64,000 bases of DNA from Demequina rhizosphaerae (GTDB lineage: Bacteria; Actinomycetota; Actinomycetes; Actinomycetales; Demequinaceae), in the NCBI RefSeq assembly GCF_000971255.1, contig NZ_BBMC01000009.1, positions 62,001 through 126,000 of the forward strand. Direction: 5' to 3'. Numbering within the stretch: the first letter of the stretch is position 1; each line of letters opens with the position of its first letter. The position numbers and the translations under genes were made by a program. Below are positions 9,577 through 17,978 of this stretch, piece after piece. Under the pieces are notes generated by a model. That model was not told the DNA's origin, did no database searches, and worked only from the letters and a program-made list of their open reading frames with translations.

Positions 9577-10463
9577 GCCGCCGCTCGCGGCGCCGGCACC
9601 ACGACGACGAGGACGCCTCCCTCGCGCTCTACGACGCGACGGCCCGCGACGCCGCAGCCCGCGTGATCGCGCGCTACTCGACCTCGTTCGGGCTCGGCAC
9701 GCGCATCCTCCCGCGCGCCGAGCGCGCGCACATCCGCGCCGTCTACGCGATGGTGCGGGTCGCCGACGAGATCGTCGACACCTACCGTGGGGACGATGCG
9801 GCGGACCAGCTCGCGCGCTTCGAGGCCGAGGTGCACCGCGCCATGGACGCCGGCTTCAGCTCCGACCTCGTCGCCCACGCGTTCGCGCTCACCGCGCGCG
9901 AGGTCGGCATCACCCGCGAGCAGACCGAGCCGTTCTTCGCGTCGATGCGCATGGACCTCACCGAGGCCGTCCACGACGACGCGTCGCTCGCGCGCTACAT
10001 CTTCGGCTCCGCCGAGGTCGTGGGGGAGATGTGCCTCGCGGTCTTCGTCAACACCGGCCACGGCCCGCGCCCGCTCGCGCCCGACGTGCGCGCCGGCGCC
10101 AGACGGCTCGGCGCCGCGTACCAGAAGGTCAACTTCCTCCGCGATCTCGCGACCGACGACGGCGACCTCGGGCGCTCGTACTTCCCCGGCGTCACCGCGG
10201 CGACGCTGGACGATGCGCGGCTCGCCGAGCTCGTCGCCGAGTGCCGGGCGGACATCGAGGCCGCCGAGCAGACCCTCGACGCGCTCCCGACGCGGGCGCG
10301 CGCGGCCGTCGGCACGACGATCGACATCTACGGCCGCCTGCTCGACCAGATCGCGGCGACGCCCGCCCGGAACCTCGTCACCCGTCGCGTGCGGGTGCCG
10401 AACCCCGTCAAGGCCACGCTGGCGGCGCGCAACCTCGCCTCGATGCGAAGGAGGACCGCATGA
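9573..10463 (+). CDS. crtB: Phytoene synthase
   Basis: Joins two geranylgeranyl diphosphates head to head to give phytoene. A squalene/phytoene synthase fold of 296 residues with both metal-binding aspartate motifs: RVADEIVDTYRG near residue 63 and KVNFLRDLATDDGDLGRSYFP near residue 185. GTG 9573 overlaps the previous stop by 4 nt. The stop TGA at 10461-10463 overlaps the crtI ATG, and the AGGAGG just inside the end of this gene serves as the crtI ribosome binding site. Confidence 0.95.
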   Translation: MSRRSRRRHHDDEDASLALYDATARDAAARVIARYSTSFGLGTRILPRAERAHIRAVYAMVRVADEIVDTYRGDDAADQLARFEAEVHRAMDAGFSSDLVAHAFALTAREVGITREQTEPFFASMRMDLTEAVHDDASLARYIFGSAEVVGEMCLAVFVNTGHGPRPLAPDVRAGARRLGAAYQKVNFLRDLATDDGDLGRSYFPGVTAATLDDARLAELVAECRADIEAAEQTLDALPTRARAAVGTTIDIYGRLLDQIAATPARNLVTRRVRVPNPVKATLAARNLASMRRRTA

Positions 10464-12076
10464 CCGGACCGCGGATCGCGGTGATCGGGGGAGGCGTCGC
10501 GGGGCTCGCGACCGCCGGGCTGCTCGCACGCGGCGGCGCGCAGGTGGTGCTCCTCGAGCGGCACGCGTCGCTCGGCGGGCGCATGGGCCGCATCGAGGTC
10601 GCCGGCCACACGTTCGACTCCGGCCCGTCCTGGTACCTCATGCCCGAGGCCTTCGCGCAGTGGTTCGCGCTCATGGGGCGCGACGTCGCGGACGAGCTCG
10701 ACCTCGTCGACCTCGACCCGCGCTACCGGGTGTTCTTCGAGGGGAACGATGCGTGGGGCGCGGCCGAGACGCTCGACGTGTCCGCGGACCCCGAGGAGAA
10801 CTGGCGCCGCTTCGACGCGCTCAGCCCGGGCGAGGGCGAGGCCATGCGCGCCTACGCCGAGGAGGCGGGGGTGCTCTACCGCTTCGCGCTCGAGCGCTTC
10901 CTCTACACGACGTTCGCCCGCCCGCACACGGCGATCAACCGCGACGTGCTGCGCCGGCTGCCGCTGCTCGCGGGCCTGCTGAGCCGCTCGCTCGGCGCCC
11001 GCATCGCGGCCCGCGTCCGGGACCCCCGCCTGCGGCAGATCCTCGGCTTCCACGCGGTGTTCCTCGGCTCGTCGCCGGAGCGCACGCCGGGCCTGTTCTC
11101 GCTCATGAGCCACCTCGACCTCACCGACGGCGTCCGCTACCCGCGCGGCGGCATGTACGCGCTCACCGAGGCGATCGCGCGCGTGGCACGCGAGGAGGGC
11201 GCCGAGCTGCGCACCTCCGCGCCCGTCGCCCGGATCCTCGTCGACGACCAGGGCTTCGCCACGGGCGTCGAGCTCGACGACGGCGAGGTCGTGCGGGCCG
11301 ATGCGGTGGTCGGCGCCGCGGACCTCCACCACGTCGAGACGGCCCTGGTGCCCGAAGACAGGCGCACGCATCCCGAGCGGGCGTGGCGGCGCCGCAAGCC
11401 GGGTGTGGGCGCGCTGCTCGTCATGGCCGAGGTCGACGGCGACGTGCCCGAGCTGTCGCACCACAACCTGTTCTTCACGCGCGACTGGGACGCCAACTTC
11501 GACGCGATCCTCGCGCGCGAGCTCCCTCCCGTCCCGGCGTCCATCTACGTCTCCCGGGTGGGCGCGACCGACCCCGCGGTGTCGCCGGCCGGCAAGGACT
11601 CGCTGTTTATGCTCGTCCCGTTCCCCGCGGACCCGTCCCTGGGCGCGACGCCCGAGTCCCGCGCCGACCTCATGGCGCTGGGCCGCCGCTACCTCGCGCA
11701 GGTGGGCGCCTGGGCGGGCGTGCCCGACCTGCCCGAGCGGTCCACGGTGCTGCGCGTCACGACGCCCGCGGACTTCGCGGACGGCCTCGGCGCGTGGCAG
11801 GGCGGCGCGCTCGGCCTCGAGCACACGCTCACGCAGTCCGCGGTCTTCCGCCCCGCCAACGTGTCGTCGAAGATCCCCAACCTGCTCTACGCGGGGGCGT
11901 CGACCGTGCCCGGCATCGGCGTGCCGCTGTGCCTCATCTCCGCGGAGCTGGTCGCCAAGCGCCTGCTCGGCGCGGTCGACGCGGGACCGCTGCCCACGCC
12001 GGCACCGCGCGGCTTCCTCGGCCGCTCGCGCGCGGACGGGATGCTCGGCAACCTCGCGCGGCGGGCGGGCGCGTGA
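10460..12076 (+). CDS. crtI: Phytoene desaturase
   Basis: FAD-dependent desaturase converting phytoene to lycopene. 538 residues with an N-terminal dinucleotide-binding motif (VIGGGVAGLATAGLLA, then LERHASLGGRMG) and the C-terminal CrtI signature LYAGASTVPGIGVPLCLISAEL that holds the FAD. ATG 10460 overlaps crtB by 4 nt with AGGAGG 3 nt upstream. The TGA overlaps the GTG of the next gene. Confidence 0.96.
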   Translation: MTGPRIAVIGGGVAGLATAGLLARGGAQVVLLERHASLGGRMGRIEVAGHTFDSGPSWYLMPEAFAQWFALMGRDVADELDLVDLDPRYRVFFEGNDAWGAAETLDVSADPEENWRRFDALSPGEGEAMRAYAEEAGVLYRFALERFLYTTFARPHTAINRDVLRRLPLLAGLLSRSLGARIAARVRDPRLRQILGFHAVFLGSSPERTPGLFSLMSHLDLTDGVRYPRGGMYALTEAIARVAREEGAELRTSAPVARILVDDQGFATGVELDDGEVVRADAVVGAADLHHVETALVPEDRRTHPERAWRRRKPGVGALLVMAEVDGDVPELSHHNLFFTRDWDANFDAILARELPPVPASIYVSRVGATDPAVSPAGKDSLFMLVPFPADPSLGATPESRADLMALGRRYLAQVGAWAGVPDLPERSTVLRVTTPADFADGLGAWQGGALGLEHTLTQSAVFRPANVSSKIPNLLYAGASTVPGIGVPLCLISAELVAKRLLGAVDAGPLPTPAPRGFLGRSRADGMLGNLARRAGA

Positions 12077-12405
12077 CCTCGTACGCCTACCTGGCCGCGC
12101 TGCTCGTGTCGATCTCGGGCCTCGCCGTCATCGACCTGCGCTACCGGGTCGCGGTCTTCGACCGCCCGCGCCCCGCGCTGCTCACCATCGCGATCGCGGT
12201 CGCGGCGTTCCTCGCGTGGGACGCCGCGGGCGTGGGGCTCGGAATCTTCTTCATCGGGGACGCGGCGTACCTGTCCGGCGTGACCATCGCCCCGGAGGTG
12301 CCTCTCGAGGAGCTGTTCTTCCTCGTGCTGCTCGCCTACCAGACGCTGCTGCTGTGGCGCTGGCTCGACCGGCGCGCCCGCGCCCGGCAGGAGGCCCCGG
12401 CATGA
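12073..12405 (+). CDS. crtYe: C50 carotenoid cyclase subunit, CrtYe type
   Basis: Small membrane protein (110 residues, three hydrophobic segments) of the heterodimeric lycopene-cyclase-domain family. Diagnostic features are RVAVFDRPRPALL and the acidic PLEELFFLVLL segment in the third helix. In C50-pigment clusters two such subunits (Ye/Yf or Yg/Yh) cyclise flavuxanthin-like chains. Epsilon and gamma cyclases cannot be separated by eye, so the symbol refers to cluster position. Overlaps both neighbours by 4 nt. Confidence 0.85.
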   Translation: MTSYAYLAALLVSISGLAVIDLRYRVAVFDRPRPALLTIAIAVAAFLAWDAAGVGLGIFFIGDAAYLSGVTIAPEVPLEELFFLVLLAYQTLLLWRWLDRRARARQEAPA

Positions 12406-12728
12406 GCTACGTGCTCCTGTCCCTCGCGGTGCTCGCGCTCATCGCGGCGGCGACCGTCCCCACGCTGCGGCGCCTCCCGCAGCGTCCCCTGCTGCTCACC
12501 GGGCTCGCGCTGATCGTGCTCACCGCGGTCTTCGACAACGTCATCGTCGGGCTCGGGATCGTCGCCTACGACGAGGCCCTCATCTCCGGCGTCCGCGTGG
12601 GCTCCGCGCCGATCGAGGACTTCTCGTACACGCTGGGAGCCGTGATGCTCGTGCCGGCGCTGTGGACGTGGCTCGCCGGTCCCACCCCCACCACCGCCTC
12701 CACCGGCCCGGATGCCCACCATGCTTGA
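12402..12728 (+). CDS. crtYf: C50 carotenoid cyclase subunit, CrtYf type
   Basis: Second small cyclase subunit (108 residues, three membrane segments). The motif IEDFSYTLGAVMLVPALW near the C-terminus is the counterpart of the PLEEL segment of the previous subunit. ATG 12402 overlaps crtYe by 4 nt; the 3' end overlaps the next gene by 8 to 17 nt depending on that gene's start. Its last 15 residues are a polar, threonine- and histidine-rich tail. Confidence 0.85.
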   Translation: MSYVLLSLAVLALIAAATVPTLRRLPQRPLLLTGLALIVLTAVFDNVIVGLGIVAYDEALISGVRVGSAPIEDFSYTLGAVMLVPALWTWLAGPTPTTASTGPDAHHA

Positions 12729-13650
12729 GTCGCACGATCCCGCACCCACCGGACAGCCGCCCGCGCCCGGGCTGCTCGGGTCGCTCATCCGCGCCTCGCG
12801 CCCGGTGTCCTGGATCAACACCGCCTTCCCGTTCGCGGCCGCGTACCTGCTGGCGGCGCGCGAGGTCGACGCGGTGCTCGTGGTCGGCACGCTGTTCTTC
12901 CTCGTCCCGTACAACCTGCTGATGTACGGGATCAACGACGTCTTCGACTACGAGTCGGACCTCGCCAACCCCCGCAAGGGCGGCATCGAGGGCGACGTGG
13001 TGCGCGACCGGGCCCACGCGCGCCGGGTGCATCGCGCCATCCTGTGGGCCTGCACGATCACGGTGATCCCGCCGTACGTGTGGCTGCTGACCCAGGGCGG
13101 CGTCGCGGCCGGCGTGACGCTCACGCTCGTGCTGTTCGGCGTGGTCGCGTACTCGGCGCCGGGCCTGCGGTTCAAGGAGCGGCCGTTCCTCGACTCGCTC
13201 ACCTCGGCGCTGCACTTCTGCGGGCCGCTGCTGTACGCGCTCGTGGTCGCCGAGGTCCCGCTCCTCGACCCGGGCGCCTGGCCCGTGTGGGTCGCCTTCA
13301 TCCTCTGGGGCATGGCGAGCCACGCCTTCGGCGCGGTCCAGGACGTGCGCGCGGACCGCGAGGGCGGCATCGCATCGGTGGCCACCGTTATCGGGGCGCG
13401 CGCCACGGTGTGGTTCGCGCTCGCCCTGTACGCCGCATCGTCCCTGGTCCTGCTCGCGCTGCCGTGGCCGGCGAACCTCGCGGCGCTCCTTCCTCTCGCC
13501 TACGTCGCGTCCGTGGCGCGCTTCGTCGGCGTCACCGACGAGACGTGCGAGGACGCGAACCGCGGCTGGCGCACCTTCCTGTGGCTCAACCAGCCCGTGG
13601 GCTTCGCGGTGACGATGCTCGTGATCGCGACCTGGAAGGGCTGGGGGTAG
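12712..13650 (+). CDS. crtEb: UbiA-family lycopene elongase, CrtEb type
   Basis: Membrane prenyltransferase adding dimethylallyl units to lycopene to make C45/C50 carotenoids. 312 residues, about eight membrane segments, with both aspartate motifs: INDVFDYESDLANPRKGG near residue 75 and VQDVRADREGG near residue 208. Start ATG 12712; ATG 12721 is also possible. Finding this elongase together with two cyclase subunits is what marks the cluster as C50 (decaprenoxanthin/sarcinaxanthin-like) rather than C40. Confidence 0.92.
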   Translation: MPTMLESHDPAPTGQPPAPGLLGSLIRASRPVSWINTAFPFAAAYLLAAREVDAVLVVGTLFFLVPYNLLMYGINDVFDYESDLANPRKGGIEGDVVRDRAHARRVHRAILWACTITVIPPYVWLLTQGGVAAGVTLTLVLFGVVAYSAPGLRFKERPFLDSLTSALHFCGPLLYALVVAEVPLLDPGAWPVWVAFILWGMASHAFGAVQDVRADREGGIASVATVIGARATVWFALALYAASSLVLLALPWPANLAALLPLAYVASVARFVGVTDETCEDANRGWRTFLWLNQPVGFAVTMLVIATWKGWG

Positions 13651-13660
13651 GCCGGGAGGA

Positions 13661-14101
13661 TCAGCGCGCGCGGAGCCCCGTCTCGAGCCGCTCGAGCAGG
13701 TCGACGGTCGCGCAGGCCTCGCCGACGTCCCCGCCGAGCGCCGCGCGCACCCGCGCCGTCCAGTACTCCCGGATCCGCGCCACGCTCTCGTCCGCGAGCG
13801 CCGTCGCCTCGAGCCGCTGCTGACGCTGGTCGGCGGGGTCGGGAGCGCGCCGCACGAGCCCCTTGTCCTCGAGGCTGCGCACCGCGGCGGAGAGGTTGGG
13901 GCGGCGCAGCCCCGTGGCCTCGGCTGCCGCGCTCGGTGAGGTGCCGGGGTTCCGGTGCACCCAGCGGAGGACCGTGGTCTCGGTCCCCGTGAGCGGGACG
14001 AGGTCGAGGCCTCCCGCCTGCGGATCGAGGTCGCGGGCGATCCGCATGATCGCGTCGGCGAGCTCGGCGAGCTGCCGGTCGGTGGGGTCGTCGTCAACCA
14101 T
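13661..14101 (-). CDS. MarR-family transcriptional regulator
   Basis: A 146-residue winged-helix repressor: TETTVLRWVHRNPGTSPSAAAEATGLRRPNLSAAVRSLEDKGLVRR is the helix-turn-helix and wing region. It is divergent from an MFS drug-efflux gene with a 70-bp shared control region, so it most likely represses that pump and itself. TAGCCT (minus strand, plus coordinates 14109-14114) lies 7 nt before the ATG with no ribosome binding site, so the mRNA is probably leaderless. Convergent with the carotenoid operon, whose last stop is 10 nt away. Confidence 0.9.
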   Translation of the reverse strand: MVDDDPTDRQLAELADAIMRIARDLDPQAGGLDLVPLTGTETTVLRWVHRNPGTSPSAAAEATGLRRPNLSAAVRSLEDKGLVRRAPDPADQRQQRLEATALADESVARIREYWTARVRAALGGDVGEACATVDLLERLETGLRAR

Positions 14102-14132
14102 GCGTCAGAGGCTACCGCTCCGCGGGATATTT

Positions 14133-14150
14133 AGTTATACTTTCATAACT
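14133..14150. promoter_or_regulatory. Palindromic MarR-type operator over the efflux promoter
   Basis: AGTTAT (14133-14138) and ATAACT (14145-14150) are perfect inverted arms separated by 6 nt. TATACT at 14136-14141 is a good plus-strand -10 element and lies inside the palindrome. A repressor bound here would block the MFS promoter and would also lie near the -35 region of the divergent MarR gene. Confidence 0.6.
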
Positions 14151-14171
14151 CAACCCCGGGAGGACCCGTCG

Positions 14172-15512
14172 ATGACCGCTGCCCCGAGCACGCCCCACGC
14201 CGCCGCCGCCGCGACCGCGACCGCCGAGCCCGCCGGCGCCGCCATCACCGCGCGCGCAACCGCGACCGCAAGCGCACCCGCGACGGCAACCGCACCCGCG
14301 ACCGCCGGGGCCGCCATCACCGCCGCCCTGCTCGCCGTGCTCGGCCTGCTCTCGGCGATCGCGCCGTTCGCGACCGACCTCTACCTGCCGGCCTTCCCCC
14401 AGATGGCCGAGGAGCTCGGCACCGGCGCGACGACCATCCAGCTCACCCTCACCGCCTTCCTCCTCGGGGTCACCGCGGGTCAGTTGGTCTTCGGCCCGCT
14501 GTCCGACCGCTTCGGGCGCGTGCCGCCGCTGCTCGCGGGCGCGGCGCTCATGGTCGCGGGCGGGATCGCGACGGTGCTCGCGCCGTCGGTCGGCGTGCTC
14601 GTGGTGGCGCGCCTCGCGCAGGGCCTCGGCGGCGCCGCGGGCATGGTGATCGGCCGCGCCATCATCTCCGACCTCGCGACCGGGAAGGCCGCCGCGCGCG
14701 CGTTCAGCCTCATGATGATCGTCGGCGGCGTCGCGCCGGTCATCGCCCCCGTGGTGGGCGGATTCCTCGTCGAGCCGCTCGGCTGGCGGGGCATCCTCGG
14801 CATCGTCCTCGGCCTGTCCGTCGTCATGCTCGTCGCCGTCGTCGCGGTCGTGCGCGAGTCCTACCCCGCCGAGCGCCGGCTCGCCGACCGCGCCGAGCGC
14901 ATCGCCTCCGGCTCCCCCCTGCGCGCGCTCCGCTCGCGGGCGTTCCTCGGCTACGCGGCGGCGTTCTCCTTCGCGTTCGCGGTGATGATGGCGTACATCT
15001 CCGCCTCGCCGTTCCTCTACCAGGACATGATGGGGCTCGACTCGACGGGCTACGGGCTCGCGTTCGGCGTCAACGCGCTCGCCCTCATGGTGGTGAGCGG
15101 GCTGTCCGCCAAGGCCGCCGAGACGCGCGACGTGCGCCTGCTGCTGGTCCTCGGCGTCCTGCTCGTGCTCGCGTCCACCCTCGTCCTCGCGCTCATGGTG
15201 GTGCTCGGGCTGCCGACCGGCTGGCTGGCCGTCCCGCTGTTCACCGCGGTGGGCAGCATGGGCCTCGTCTTCGGCAACGCGACCGCGCTGGCGCTCGACG
15301 CCGTGCCGGCGGCCGCGGGCGCCGCGTCAGCCGTGCTCGGCGCGCTCCAGTTCGGGCTCGCGGCCCTCGTGTCGCCGCTCGTGAGCATCGGCGGCGCCTC
15401 GGCCGTGCCGCTCGCCGCGGTGATGGTCGCGTGCGCGGTCGTCTCCGCATTCGCGCTCGTGTCGGCGCTCGGCTGGCGGACGGTCGGAGCGCGGGTGCGC
15501 GAGGCGGTGTAG
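14172..15512 (+). CDS. MFS efflux transporter, Bcr/CflA drug-resistance family
   Basis: Twelve-helix major facilitator of 446 residues. Residues 1-55 are a low-complexity alanine/threonine tail; the membrane domain starts at about 57 (ITAALLAVLGLLSAIAPFATDLYLPAFPQMAEE), the typical Bcr/CflA opening with its conserved DLYLPAFP. The motif GPLSDRFGRVPPLL is MFS motif A. Exporters of this type handle drugs such as bicyclomycin or chloramphenicol; the substrate here is unknown. The GGGAGG at 14158-14163 supports the ATG at 14172. Confidence 0.88.
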   Translation: MTAAPSTPHAAAAATATAEPAGAAITARATATASAPATATAPATAGAAITAALLAVLGLLSAIAPFATDLYLPAFPQMAEELGTGATTIQLTLTAFLLGVTAGQLVFGPLSDRFGRVPPLLAGAALMVAGGIATVLAPSVGVLVVARLAQGLGGAAGMVIGRAIISDLATGKAAARAFSLMMIVGGVAPVIAPVVGGFLVEPLGWRGILGIVLGLSVVMLVAVVAVVRESYPAERRLADRAERIASGSPLRALRSRAFLGYAAAFSFAFAVMMAYISASPFLYQDMMGLDSTGYGLAFGVNALALMVVSGLSAKAAETRDVRLLLVLGVLLVLASTLVLALMVVLGLPTGWLAVPLFTAVGSMGLVFGNATALALDAVPAAAGAASAVLGALQFGLAALVSPLVSIGGASAVPLAAVMVACAVVSAFALVSALGWRTVGARVREAV

Positions 15513-15517
15513 TTGTT

Positions 15518-15584
15518 CGATGCTCCCGCTTTTTATGCACGAACGAGCGCTCGGTTCCTTCGTGCGTAAATAGCGGGAGCATCG
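15518..15584. repeat. Long imperfect palindrome between convergent genes
   Basis: Arms 15518-15543 and 15559-15584 are 26 nt each with only two mismatches; the 15-nt loop contains its own short palindrome (CGAGCGCTCG). It starts 6 nt after the MFS stop, so it may act as a terminator, but the arms are longer than usual and there is no trailing T run on the plus strand. Confidence 0.8.
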
Positions 15585-15649
15585 TGCACCCAACCTGCCG
15601 CACGTAGCAGTCGCGTCGCGGCGAGCGCGTCGTGCACCCAACCTGCCGC
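15582..15649. repeat. Two 20-bp direct repeats
   Basis: TCGTGCACCCAACCTGCCGC occurs exactly at 15582-15601 and again at 15630-15649. The spacing is 48 bp, and each copy is followed by a GC-rich stretch containing CGCGTCGCGG. They immediately follow the 26-bp-arm palindrome. Function unknown. Confidence 0.75.
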
Positions 15650-15720
15650 GCGCCGCACGGCGGAACCGCGTCGCGGAGGGCGCGGCGGACCGTGACGCGG
15701 CCGCGCAGCCGCCCGGCCGC

Positions 15721-16347
15721 CTACCTCCGCACGAGCGGGCTGAGACCCGCGGCGCGCGCCTCGGGATCCGGCATGCCGCACACCTCGAGCCAGTTGGCGA
15801 GCAGGCGGTGGCCGCCCTCGGTGAGCACGGACTCGGGGTGGAACTGCACGCCGTGCAGGGGCAGCTCCCGGTGCTGGAGCCCCATGATGATGCCGTTCGC
15901 GGTCGAGGCGGTGACCTCGAGGTCGTCGGGGACCGTCGGGTTCTCCACCGCGAGCGAGTGGTAGCGCGTCGCGGTGAACGGCGACGGCAGCCCGTCCATG
16001 ACGGAGTCACCGGCGTGCGTGACGTCCGAGGTCTTGCCGTGCATGAGCTCCGGGGCGTGCGAGACGACGCCGCCGTAGACCTCGGCCAGCGCCTGGTGGC
16101 CGAGGCAGATCCCGAGCATCGGCGTGCCGGTCTCCGCGCAGCGACGGATGACGTCCATCGACGAGCCGGCCTCCGCCGGGGTGCCGGGGCCGGGGGAGAT
16201 GAGCACGCCGTCGTATTCGGTGACGTCGCCCGCCTGCGCCACCGCATCGTTCCTCACGACGACCGTCTCGGCGCCCATCTGCCGCAGGTAGCCGACGATC
16301 GTGTAGACGAAGGAGTCGTAGTTGTCGACGACGAGGATGCGGGTCAT
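15721..16347 (-). CDS. pabA: Glutamine amidotransferase, anthranilate/aminodeoxychorismate synthase component II
   Basis: Type I glutaminase of 208 residues that delivers ammonia to a chorismate-using partner. The oxyanion segment is ISPGPGTP, the nucleophile lies in GICLGHQALAE, and the His/Glu pair in VQFHPESVLT. No component I gene is in the window, so TrpG or PabA roles (or both) are possible. In actinobacteria this gene regularly sits beside the sortase and crgA, as here. Its ATG overlaps the stop of the small membrane protein gene by ATGA. Confidence 0.9.
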   Translation of the reverse strand: MTRILVVDNYDSFVYTIVGYLRQMGAETVVVRNDAVAQAGDVTEYDGVLISPGPGTPAEAGSSMDVIRRCAETGTPMLGICLGHQALAEVYGGVVSHAPELMHGKTSDVTHAGDSVMDGLPSPFTATRYHSLAVENPTVPDDLEVTASTANGIIMGLQHRELPLHGVQFHPESVLTEGGHRLLANWLEVCGMPDPEARAAGLSPLVRR

Positions 16348-16511
16348 GGCACGGCCTCCACGTTCTGGTCCTGGATGTCGAAGGTGACCGAGAACCACGG
16401 GTACACCCACTGGAAGAGCACCGCGACGATCGCGGCGATGAGGACGAGCAGCAGCGCGACCCTCAGCCACACGGGGCCGGGCAGCAGGCTCCAGACGAAC
16501 GGGAAGATCAT
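16344..16511 (-). CDS. Small membrane protein, conserved position
   Basis: Encodes 55 residues: MIFPFVWSLLPGPVW, then a strongly hydrophobic helix (about 15-35) and a short polar tail. It overlaps the sortase stop upstream and the pabA start downstream by 4 nt each (ATGA), which supports it as a real translated member of the operon. I do not recognise a named family. The operon context suggests a cell-envelope role at most. Confidence 0.7.
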   Translation of the reverse strand: MIFPFVWSLLPGPVWLRVALLLVLIAAIVAVLFQWVYPWFSVTFDIQDQNVEAVP

Positions 16512-17311
16512 GGCTGGGGGATCTCCTCGAGGATCTCCGGGGGCACGCCGATGCCGGTGGGCGCCCAGTACTCGAGCTCGCCGTGGACGATGTAGCGCTC
16601 GGCGGCGGAGTACATCGGGTGGCAGGTCGTGAGCGTGATGTAGTACCCGTCGGGTGCGGCGCCGATCTCGCCCGGCCTGGGCGCGATCACCTCGACCTGG
16701 GTCGGGTAGACGATGAGGTCGTCGGTGACCCGGTAGACGTACCAGGCCTCCTCCGTCTGCACGACGAGCGCGTCGCCCCGCTCGAGCTCCGCGATCCGGT
16801 TGAACGGCTTGGCGTACGTGGTGCGGTGGGCCGAGATCGCGAAGTTGCCGTACTCGCCGGGCATGCCCGTCCCCGGGTAGTGGCCGATGCCGAGCACGTC
16901 GAGCACCTCCGCGCGGGTGACGCCCTCGGAGATCGGCTTGACGTAGTCGGTGCCCCAGCGCGGCACGTAGAAGGTCGCGAACGTCGTGGCGAAGGCGGGC
17001 TCGTCCATCACCGGGGCGCTCTCCGGGGGCATGCGCGCCCCGACGGGGATGACCTCGGGGCCGGCGTCCTCCTCCGCATCGGCGGCGACGATCGGCTCGG
17101 TGTACGCCCAGTCGAGGGTCTCGAGGACGTGCTCCTGCTCCTTGCCCGCGATGACGTCGGTGTAGAAGAGCTGCCAGACGACATACAGGCCGATGACGGC
17201 GCCCGCGATGATGAGCAGCTCCCCGACGAGCGCGATGAGGCGCGTGCCGATGCCGGCGCGGCCGGGCCGCGGCGGGCCGGGCTCGGTGGGGACCTGGACG
17301 GATGCCGTCAT
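16508..17311 (-). CDS. srtE: Class E sortase
   Basis: Membrane-anchored transpeptidase (267 residues) that attaches LAXTG-type surface proteins or pili to the wall. It has an N-terminal membrane helix (about 30-52) and a sortase domain with the histidine in AISAHRTTY and the cysteine in LTTCHPMYS near residue 230. The position beside pabA and crgA matches class E sortases of Streptomyces and Cellulomonas-like genomes. No LPXTG substrate gene is seen nearby. TAGGCT on the minus strand, 9 nt before the ATG, could be a near-leaderless -10 element. Confidence 0.92.
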   Translation of the reverse strand: MTASVQVPTEPGPPRPGRAGIGTRLIALVGELLIIAGAVIGLYVVWQLFYTDVIAGKEQEHVLETLDWAYTEPIVAADAEEDAGPEVIPVGARMPPESAPVMDEPAFATTFATFYVPRWGTDYVKPISEGVTRAEVLDVLGIGHYPGTGMPGEYGNFAISAHRTTYAKPFNRIAELERGDALVVQTEEAWYVYRVTDDLIVYPTQVEVIAPRPGEIGAAPDGYYITLTTCHPMYSAAERYIVHGELEYWAPTGIGVPPEILEEIPQP

Positions 17312-17430
17312 GATGCGCCCAGCCTACGGGAGCCCCGCACCAGCGGGAATCCCGTTCCGGGACCCTCTCTCGGTACCCTTGGAGCCATCCCCCGCGCGCG
17401 TGCGCGACCGCAGAACCCACGGAGTTGACA

Positions 17431-17679
17431 GTGGCAGTCTCGAAGAAGCGTGACCAGAAGGTCTACAAGGCCCCCCGCAACCTGGGCAAGCCCCAGAGCG
17501 ACAACCCGAAGTGGCTCCTGCCCACGGCGCTGACGCTCCTGGTGCTGGGCCCCACCTGGATCGTCATCTACTACGTCTCCAAGGCGCAGTACCCGATCCC
17601 GGGCATCTACGACTGGAACCTCGGGTTCGGCTTCGTCTTCATGGCCGCAGGCATGGTCCTGCTCACGCGCTGGAAGTGA
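17431..17679 (+). CDS. crgA: Cell division protein CrgA
   Basis: Small divisome membrane protein (82 residues) that interacts with FtsZ, FtsI and other division proteins in actinobacteria. The layout is a basic N-terminus (VSKKRDQKVYK), a first helix WLLPTALTLLVLGPTWIVIYYVS, the conserved YPIPGI loop with WN, and a second helix ending TRWK. GTG 17431 is preferred over TTG 17425 because ACGGAG at 17419-17424 then has normal spacing. Confidence 0.93.
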   Translation: MAVSKKRDQKVYKAPRNLGKPQSDNPKWLLPTALTLLVLGPTWIVIYYVSKAQYPIPGIYDWNLGFGFVFMAAGMVLLTRWK

Positions 17680-17690
17680 ATCGCACCGCT

Positions 17691-17860
17691 GTAGTTATCC
17701 CCATGCCCGTCCACAACGGTGGAGAAACCACACGGATGTAGTTATCCCCGGCTGTGCACAACGATGGGGATAACTACACGGATGTCATTCACATCTGTGG
17801 ATGACTGTGGGGATTTCGGGGATTCCGGCCGTACTTGTCCACAACCCCGGCCTGTGGAGA
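17691..17860. other. DnaA-box-like cluster outside oriC
   Basis: The crgA-rhomboid interval (17680-17978) holds many 9-mers resembling the actinobacterial DnaA box. TTGTCCACA at 17835-17843 is an exact match. TTATCCCCA at 17695-17703, TTATCCCCG at 17742-17750, the reverse of TTATCCCCA at 17765-17773, a reverse TCATCCACA around 17797-17805, and GTCCACAAC/GTGCACAAC at 17709 and 17754 are near matches. GTAGTTATCCCC occurs three times (17691, 17738 direct; 17766 inverted). The rest of the interval holds only the rhomboid terminator. Confidence 0.6.
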
Positions 17861-17931
17861 GATTCGGCCACTACCTGGGGACGCGGCCCCTCCGCGGGGC
17901 CTGCGGCTCCCGGCCCGGCCGGACAAGCAGA

Positions 17932-17961
17932 ACGGCCCCGCCGCTGCTGCGACGGGGCCGT
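17932..17961 (-). terminator. Terminator after rhomboid gene
   Basis: ACGGCCCCG at 17932-17940 pairs with CGGGGCCGT at 17953-17961. It lies 18 nt beyond the minus-strand stop of the rhomboid gene. Confidence 0.65.
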
Positions 17962-17978
17962 GAGAGCGCAAGGCCGCG

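Noticed and set aside
17691..17860. An alternative replication origin at the DnaA-box-like cluster
   Set aside because: The canonical oriC between dnaA and dnaN is intact with better boxes; no AT-rich unwinding region or initiator gene is beside this cluster.
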